DNA from: an uncultured Anaerolineae bacterium
Lineage (GTDB): Bacteria > Chloroflexota > Anaerolineae > Anaerolineales > Villigracilaceae
NCBI GenBank assembly: GCA_903908605.1
Contig: CAIVSQ010000436.1
Coordinates: 1 to 64,000 of the forward strand
Reading direction: 5' to 3'
Length of the DNA stretch: 64,000 nt
In this document: in pieces, positions 58,306-64,000 of the stretch
Numbering within the stretch: position 1 is the first letter of the stretch
Layout of the letters: every line of letters starts with the position of its first letter
The notes under the pieces: model-generated
The model's database searches: none
What the model saw: only the letters and a program-made list of their open reading frames with translations
What the model was told of the DNA's origin: nothing
Translations under genes and position numbers: made by a program

Positions 58306-59825
58306 ATGAACTTTTTGTTGCACCCCCTCAATCTGGTGACGTTTTTCCCGCTCGTAGGCGTACTTGTGCTCCTTTTCATCAAATCGGACGCAAAGAACGC
58401 TATTCGCTGGACGGCACTGGGCACCGCGCTCGTTAATTTTGCCATTTCTTTATGGGCGCTATCCTTATTCGACTCCACCAACCCCAATCTGCAGCTCGCC
58501 GCCCAGTTTAACTGGATACAGGTTGCCGGGTGGAACATCCAATATTACCTGGCTGTCGACGGCCTGAGCATTCTGCTCGTGCTGCTGACCACCTTCCTGA
58601 CCCCCATCGCCATCCTGTCCACCTGGACAGCCGTTGAAGATCGGGTCAAGGATTTCATGATCTTCTTCCTGATGCTGGAAGTGGGCATGTTGGGCGTCTT
58701 CCTGGCGCAGGACCTGTTCATGTTCTACATCTTCTGGGAATTCACCCTGATCCCAATGTACTTCCTAATCGGCATCTGGGGTGGTCCCAATCGCCTGTAT
58801 GCCGCGGTCAAGTTCTTCCTCTACACCATGGCTGGCTCAATCTTGATGCTGCTGGCTGTGTTGTGGCTTGGCATCAACCAGGGCACCTTCACCGTGCCCG
58901 ACCTGGTTGCCAAGGGTGGCATCCCCGCCGGTGTGCAAACCTGGCTGTTCCTGGCATTTACAATGGCCTTCGCCATCAAGGTGCCAATGTGGCCGCTGCA
59001 CTCCTGGCTGCCCGATGCACATGTGGAAGCTCCCACCGCCGGTTCTGTCATCCTTGCTGGCGTACTGCTAAAAATGGGCACCTACGGCTTCCTGCGCTTC
59101 AACCTGCAGCTCTTCCCTCAGGCAGCCGTTCAATTCGCACCCACCATCGCCGTTCTAGCGGTCATCGGCATCTGTACGGCGCCGCGGTTTCCTACTCCCA
59201 AAAGGATGTCAAGAAACTGGTCGCCTACTCATCGGTCTCGCACCTCGGCTTCGTTATGCTCGGATTGTTCGCACTGAACGCCCAGGGTATTGAAGGCGCC
59301 ATCCTGCAGATGATCAACCACGGTCTGAGCACCGGTGCATTGTTCCTCCTGGTCGGCATGATCTACGAACAGACCCACACCCGTGAAATCGCCGTCTATG
59401 GCGGCCTGTGGAAGATCACCCCGATCTTTGGCTCGTTGATGCTGATCGTGGCGCTCTCCTCCATGGGTTTGCCTGGCTTGAACGGTTTCGTGGGTGAGTT
59501 CACCATCCTGCTGGGCGCGTTTGGCTCCAAAGCCTTCGGCACCCCCTGGTACGCGATCCTCTCTGCGGCAGGCGTCATCCTGGCAGCCATCTACATCCTG
59601 TACATGTTCCAAAAGATGTTCCTCGGCCCGGTCGGTAAGATCGTGGAAGAAGTCAAGCACCACGGGCACCCCCTGCGCGATTTGAACCTACGCGAAATCG
59701 TCACCCTGCTGCCCCTGCTCGTCTTCATCTTCTGGATTGGTCTTTACCCAACGCCGTTCTTCAACCTGATCGCCCCGGCGGTGGAAAAACTGCTTATCCC
59801 GTTCAAAGCCATCCTTGGCGGCTAA
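58306..59825 (+). pseudogene. nuoM: NADH-quinone oxidoreductase subunit M with a one-base frameshift at ~59171-59174
   Basis: N-terminal frame to ...VLAVIGI (58306-59172) then the NuoM reading continues in another frame YGAAVSYSQKDVKKLVAYSSVSHLGFVMLG... to 59825. Confidence 0.88.
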
Positions 59826-59842
59826 AGTACCTTGCTTTCATT

Positions 59843-59873
59843 CCCGCCGAACCTGTAAAATGGTTTCGGCGGG
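59843..59873 (+). other. hairpin between nuoM and nuoN
   Basis: cccgccga-acc...ggt-t-tcggcggg, single bulge. Confidence 0.5.
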
Positions 59874-59890
59874 GGTGAAGTGGAGTGGAT

Positions 59891-61336
59891 ATGACCCAAA
59901 TTGATTTCTACACAATCCTACCGGTCAGTGTGCTGATCGTCTGGTCCTGTATCCTGCTGCTGGTCGATGCGTTTGCCAGCAAGGATAACAAGGGCCTCAC
60001 GGCGCTGCTGGCTGCCACAGGTCTGGCACTCACCCTGGGCTTCAGTCTGTCCCAGTTGGGAAACAACTCCGTCGGGTTTAACGGCATGGTTGTGCTGGAT
60101 GGTTTCTCCAACTTCCTGAACATCCTGTTCCTGCTGACCGGCCTGTTCGCCGTAGCGGTGGCTTACGCCTACCTCAAGCGCATGAACATCAACCACGGTG
60201 AATACTACAGTATCATCCTGTTCTGTCTTTCGGGCATGATGTTGATGTCACAAGCCACCGATTTGATCATCACCTTCCTGGCCCTCGAACTGCTCTCCAT
60301 CCCGCTCTACGTACTGGCGGCCCTGGCGCAGACACGCGGTGAATCACAGGAAGCCGGTATCAAATATTTCCTGCTCGGCTCTTACGCCACGGGCTTCATC
60401 GTCTACGGCATCGCGCTGACTTTCGGTGCAACCGGAACCACCAGCTTTGCCGGCATTGCCGCAGCAATCGCGGCCGGTGCAGCTTCCAAGGGCCTGTTGA
60501 CCGCTGGCGCAGGGTTGATCCTGGTTGGTTTTGGGTTCAAAATCGCCAGCGTCCCCTTCCACATGTGGACCCCGGATGTCTACCAGGGCGCCCCAACCCC
60601 GGTGACCGCCTTTATGGCCGCTGGTGCCAAGGCCGCCGGTTTCGCCGCGCTGATGCGTGTGTTTGGTTCGGTCTTTCCCTCGCTTGCGACCGACCTGATG
60701 CCCGTCCTGGCTGTCCTTTCTGCCCTCTCCATGATCGTGGGCAACGTCATCGCCATCGCCCAGACCGACATCAAGCGCATGCTGGCTTATTCCAGCATCG
60801 CCCAGGCCGGCTACATTCTGATGGCTTTTGTGCCCTTTGCCGACCCAAAAGTACGCCTGGTGTCAGTCGCCTCCGGTCTGTTTTACCTGGTAGCCTATAC
60901 CATCACCAGCTTCGGCTCGTGGGGTGTGGTCATTGCCATGGAAAAAGCCGAAGGCAAAGGCCTGGCCATCGAAGATTACGCCGGAATGGGCAAGAAATAC
61001 CCCCTGCTGGCCGCTGCCATGACCATTTTCATGCTCTCCCTGACCGGCCTGCCGCCCACACTTGGCCTCGTTGGTAAGATCTATCTTTTTAGGGCGATCA
61101 TGGAAGGCGGCGTCTATTGGCTGGCGATTGTTGGTGTGATCACCTCGCTAATTTCCGCTTACTACTACCTGCGCGTAATCGTCGTCATGTACATGAAGAG
61201 CGGCGATCCCGTCCTTGCTCGTGATACCTGGCTGGAGCTGGCCATTGGCATCAGCGCAGTCGCAACCGTGCTGATCAGCCTTGTGCCGCAATCGCTCTTC
61301 AGTTGGGCCTCCCAGGCGCTTCTGACCATTTTCTAG
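59891..61336 (+). CDS. nuoN: NADH-quinone oxidoreductase subunit N
   Basis: ELLSIPLYVLAAL; ASVPFHMWTPDVYQGAPTPVTAFMAAGAKAAGFAALMRVF; DIKRMLAYSSIAQAGYILM. Confidence 0.96.
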   Translation: MTQIDFYTILPVSVLIVWSCILLLVDAFASKDNKGLTALLAATGLALTLGFSLSQLGNNSVGFNGMVVLDGFSNFLNILFLLTGLFAVAVAYAYLKRMNINHGEYYSIILFCLSGMMLMSQATDLIITFLALELLSIPLYVLAALAQTRGESQEAGIKYFLLGSYATGFIVYGIALTFGATGTTSFAGIAAAIAAGAASKGLLTAGAGLILVGFGFKIASVPFHMWTPDVYQGAPTPVTAFMAAGAKAAGFAALMRVFGSVFPSLATDLMPVLAVLSALSMIVGNVIAIAQTDIKRMLAYSSIAQAGYILMAFVPFADPKVRLVSVASGLFYLVAYTITSFGSWGVVIAMEKAEGKGLAIEDYAGMGKKYPLLAAAMTIFMLSLTGLPPTLGLVGKIYLFRAIMEGGVYWLAIVGVITSLISAYYYLRVIVVMYMKSGDPVLARDTWLELAIGISAVATVLISLVPQSLFSWASQALLTIF

Positions 61337-61363
61337 CCTGGTCAGCGCTAACACAACAAAAGT

Positions 61364-61403
61364 AATACGGGCCGCGGAAATCATCCGCGACCCGTATTTT
61401 TTA
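61364..61403. terminator. terminator of the nuo operon
   Basis: aatacggg-c-cgcgga...tccgcg-a-cccgtatttttta. Confidence 0.8.
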
Positions 61404-61425
61404 TTCTTTGTACAAAAATAAACGA

Positions 61426-63048
61426 TCAAGCCGGGACGGTATACGCCAGAGCCAACCAGCGGTTTTCGCCAATTTCTCCCCAGCCACTCATCTCGCGGGT
61501 GACATCAAACAGGTCCCCAACCTTAGCCTTGCCGATCACCGCGTAACTGGAACCAGGCCCAGAGCGAATATTCAGAGAAACCTGGCTAATGCGCACGCTG
61601 CGCGACAGGCGAAAACCAATCCCCGCAGTTGGAATAATGGCCGAGCGTTCCGGGTTGGGGAAACTGGTATCGTTGACCACATCTTTCCAGGCCTTCCAGA
61701 ACATATCCAACGGGTAAGCATGCGCGCAGCCGATTTCAGGGTTGGTGTAAAGTGGATCGTGCACATAGACATTCTTGATATCCATGCCAACCACCACTGC
61801 AAAATGCGGACCATCAAAATGCTTCTCGGTCAGCCCAGCCTCCTCCAGCACCTTGTAGCGCAGCAGGACCAACGGGGGTTTGCCCGCAGCCAGGGCAGCA
61901 AAAAGATCCTGCATGGTCAATGCCGCCTTGAAGTCAGTCAACAATCCCAGGCTGCCCATCGCATTGCGCAGCTGCACAACACTCAGGAAAGGATCCCCGG
62001 CAATCCCATACTTGAAATAAAACTCGTCCGGGGTTATCTTCAGGTTGAAATAGGCACCCAACAGCATGATGGCCGAAGCTGCACCGCAATCATTGTTATG
62101 CGCATCGGCTCCAGCACCAATTTGAGAGACATACGGCACCGGCAACAGCACTTCCGGCCTAAAAGCCGTGCTCCAGCTGTACTCGGTTACCTGACCGGTA
62201 TCCAGGTTTTCGACCTTATAACGCATGGCCTTCGATCCAGACGGCACTGGCGGTACTGGTGCCGGGGTCGGAACCGGGTCAGGCGTAGGGGCCGGATCCG
62301 GCGTGGGGACGGGGGTCGGATCTGGGCTGGGCGCTGGGTCAGGCGTAGGAACCGGCTCAGGCGCAGGCGTGGGGTCGGGTGCCGGTATGGGGTCAGGGGT
62401 CGGCGTTGGATCAGGCATGGGTGGTGGGGCCGGCTGGTCATTCACCAACGCCATCACATTGGCCTTAAACTGCTCCATCGGAAAGGCCGGGCCTGGATCC
62501 CACTTGCGCTTGGGGGCAATATCATCATGCCCAAGGATATCCTTAAAGCCATAGGTACGGATTAATTCCGCCACCACCTCGGCGGCGGTGCCAAGCTGAA
62601 CGCCGGTGAACTTATGCCAGCCATAGATCACCTTGGGGTAAGTCTTGTGAGCCGAGACCAACACCTCTGAATCAGGGTAAACCTTGCCAAACGATGAAAC
62701 CCACTGGTCACCAGACCGCTGCAGCATACCAGCATTATCCAGCTCAATCCCAACCGAGTAGGCATTTAATTTATTGTAGCCACCCCACGAACTGATCCCA
62801 GCGTGCCAACCCACACGGTCAAACGGGATCATCTGCACCACTTCGCCATCCCGCCCGATGATGATATGCGCCGAGACCTGGCTGGCTGGGTTCATAAACC
62901 AGTTCACAATGCTCTGCACGTTGGCCCCATTGGTGTAATGCATAATAATAAAAGTCTTTTCGCTTAGGGGCGCGCCACGATTTGGGGAAGCAACAAATTT
63001 GACGGGGGTGTCTATATCATATTTAAGCAGGTGGTTGGATATTTTCAT
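61426..63048 (-). CDS. N-acetylmuramoyl-L-alanine amidase domain + C39-like peptidase domain + SH3-like domain protein
   Basis: FIIMHYTNGANVQSIVNWFMNPASQVSAHIIIGRDGEVVQMIPFDRVGWHAG (Amidase_2-like); VPYVSQIGAGADAHNNDCGAASAIMLLGAYF (C39-like Cys); VSLNIRSGPGSSYAVIGKAKVGDLFDV (SH3). Confidence 0.87.
   Translation of the reverse strand: MKISNHLLKYDIDTPVKFVASPNRGAPLSEKTFIIMHYTNGANVQSIVNWFMNPASQVSAHIIIGRDGEVVQMIPFDRVGWHAGISSWGGYNKLNAYSVGIELDNAGMLQRSGDQWVSSFGKVYPDSEVLVSAHKTYPKVIYGWHKFTGVQLGTAAEVVAELIRTYGFKDILGHDDIAPKRKWDPGPAFPMEQFKANVMALVNDQPAPPPMPDPTPTPDPIPAPDPTPAPEPVPTPDPAPSPDPTPVPTPDPAPTPDPVPTPAPVPPVPSGSKAMRYKVENLDTGQVTEYSWSTAFRPEVLLPVPYVSQIGAGADAHNNDCGAASAIMLLGAYFNLKITPDEFYFKYGIAGDPFLSVVQLRNAMGSLGLLTDFKAALTMQDLFAALAAGKPPLVLLRYKVLEEAGLTEKHFDGPHFAVVVGMDIKNVYVHDPLYTNPEIGCAHAYPLDMFWKAWKDVVNDTSFPNPERSAIIPTAGIGFRLSRSVRISQVSLNIRSGPGSSYAVIGKAKVGDLFDVTREMSGWGEIGENRWLALAYTVPA
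62230..62440 (-). repeat. in-gene repeat encoding a (P-D/E-P-x-P) linker
   Basis: Encodes PPPMPDPTPTPDPIPAPDPTPAPEPVPTPDPAPSPDPTPVPTPDPAPTPDPVPTPAPVPPVP. Confidence 0.9.
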
Positions 63049-63158
63049 GGGACCGCCGATGATCAATGAAGTGTGGAACCTTATACTTTCAATATTATCT
63101 CTATTATGCCCGAAATTGAAGCTGGACACAAATGAAACTGTTGGTAAAATCCATCCCT

Positions 63159-63845
63159 ATGATAAAAGCGCTTATTTTTGACTTCGACGGATTAATTTTA
63201 GACACTGAGACCCCCGAGTACCACGCCCTCAGCGAAATATATCGCGAATACGGGCAGGAACTCCCCATCACGGTATTTGCCCAGGTGGTAGGTTCAGATT
63301 ACAGCCATGCGTACGAACCAGTCAGTCACCTGCAGGGACTTACCGGTAAAAACCTGCAAGACGCTGGCATATTGCAAAGAATGCATACCCGCCGCATGGA
63401 GTTGATTTACCAGAATACCACCCTGCCAGGTGTGGATAACCTGGTGCGTGAAGCCCACCTGGCAGGGTTAAAACTTGCAGTTGCTTCCAGTTCCGCCCAC
63501 GCCTGGGTCGATCAACATCTCGCCCGGCTGGGTCTGTTTGACTTTTTTGATGTGATCATCTGCAAGGACGATGTTGGCCGCATCAAGCCAAATCCCGACT
63601 TATTCCTGGCGGCCATCCAGGCCCTCGATGTGCAGCCATCCGAAGCCGTGATTTTTGAGGATTCCTTAAACGGCATCATCGCCGGGCAGCTCGCCGGCAT
63701 CCGTGTCGTGGCAGTCCCCAATCCCATAACCGAACACCTTGACCTGCAAGGCCAAACACTGCGCTTAACCTCCCTGGCTGGGCTCACCCTTGAGGTTTTA
63801 TTTAGTCAATTATCAGCTTTTTCTCATGGGGATGCTGTACAATAG
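63159..63845 (+). CDS. HAD-superfamily hydrolase, beta-phosphoglucomutase-like
   Basis: MIKALIFDFDGLILDTETPEYHAL; KLAVASSSAHAWVDQHLARLGLFDFFDVIICKDDVGRIKPNPDLFLAAI; VIFEDSLNGIIAGQLAGIRVVAVPN. Confidence 0.94.
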   Translation: MIKALIFDFDGLILDTETPEYHALSEIYREYGQELPITVFAQVVGSDYSHAYEPVSHLQGLTGKNLQDAGILQRMHTRRMELIYQNTTLPGVDNLVREAHLAGLKLAVASSSAHAWVDQHLARLGLFDFFDVIICKDDVGRIKPNPDLFLAAIQALDVQPSEAVIFEDSLNGIIAGQLAGIRVVAVPNPITEHLDLQGQTLRLTSLAGLTLEVLFSQLSAFSHGDAVQ

Positions 63846-63880
63846 AAGTGGACACTAATCATCCAGACTAGGAGCGAAGT

Positions 63881-64000
63881 ATGTCACAAACGAACGGCCA
63901 GATACGTTGGCAAGCCATTGTCGCCCGGTATGCGGAACCCGATACCTGGCATAGCATCTGGCAAATTATCAATTCGGTCGTCCCCTTTATTGCGCTTTGG
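63881..64000 (+). CDS. probable fatty-acid desaturase, 5' end only
   Basis: MSQTNGQIRWQAIVARYAEPDTWHSIWQIINSVVPFIALW..., running off the window; resembles the N-terminus of membrane desaturases. Confidence 0.5.
   Translation, partial: MSQTNGQIRWQAIVARYAEPDTWHSIWQIINSVVPFIALW

Noticed and set aside
59161-59185. Programmed ribosomal frameshift in nuoM
   Set aside because: No recognisable slippery heptamer at the junction; NuoM is not known to need frameshifting.
62230-62440. Possible CRISPR or tandem regulatory repeat
   Set aside because: Degenerate repeat in frame with the coding sequence, encoding a Pro-rich interdomain linker.
61408-62565. 385-aa plus-strand ORF and overlapping Gly-rich 109-aa ORF
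   Set aside because: Antisense to the amidase/C39 gene; the G-S-G-V repeats are only the complement of the PDPTP linker.

Overview
This window looks like a chromosomal segment of an Anaerolineae-type Chloroflexota bacterium (inferred from gene content and style; no database was searched). From left to right it holds: the 3' end of an IS5-like transposase; a pstB-like/phoU pair; hisG; a minus-strand peptide-type ABC/amidohydrolase/FAD-oxidoreductase operon; a decayed region with a nonsense-mutated alpha/beta hydrolase, an RHS-core relic and a ~245-bp noncoding direct repeat; a GH31 glucosidase; a large STAND-ATPase/TPR/BTAD regulator; an acyl-CoA-type operon (KAS III-like, two acyl ligases, two hydrolases, thiolase, DUF35-type OB-fold protein, SDR); a GAF/SpoIIE-type phosphatase; a glycogen-debranching enzyme; an ApbE/ferric-reductase-like group; a second STAND/BTAD regulator followed by a cassette of a 47-aa hydrophobic Gly-rich peptide (absent from the ORF track), a DUF5317-like membrane protein, a small DP/GY-motif protein and a GAF/HD-GYP sensor; pepD, gatB and an enoyl-CoA hydratase; a complete nuoA-N operon in which nuoM carries a one-base frameshift; an amidase/C39-like/SH3 lysin-like protein; a HAD hydrolase; and the start of a probable fatty-acid desaturase. 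The best candidate for an undescribed system is the peptide/DUF5317/small protein/HD-GYP cassette at 39,018-42,264, which has its own good-looking promoter with an inverted repeat across the -10 box.
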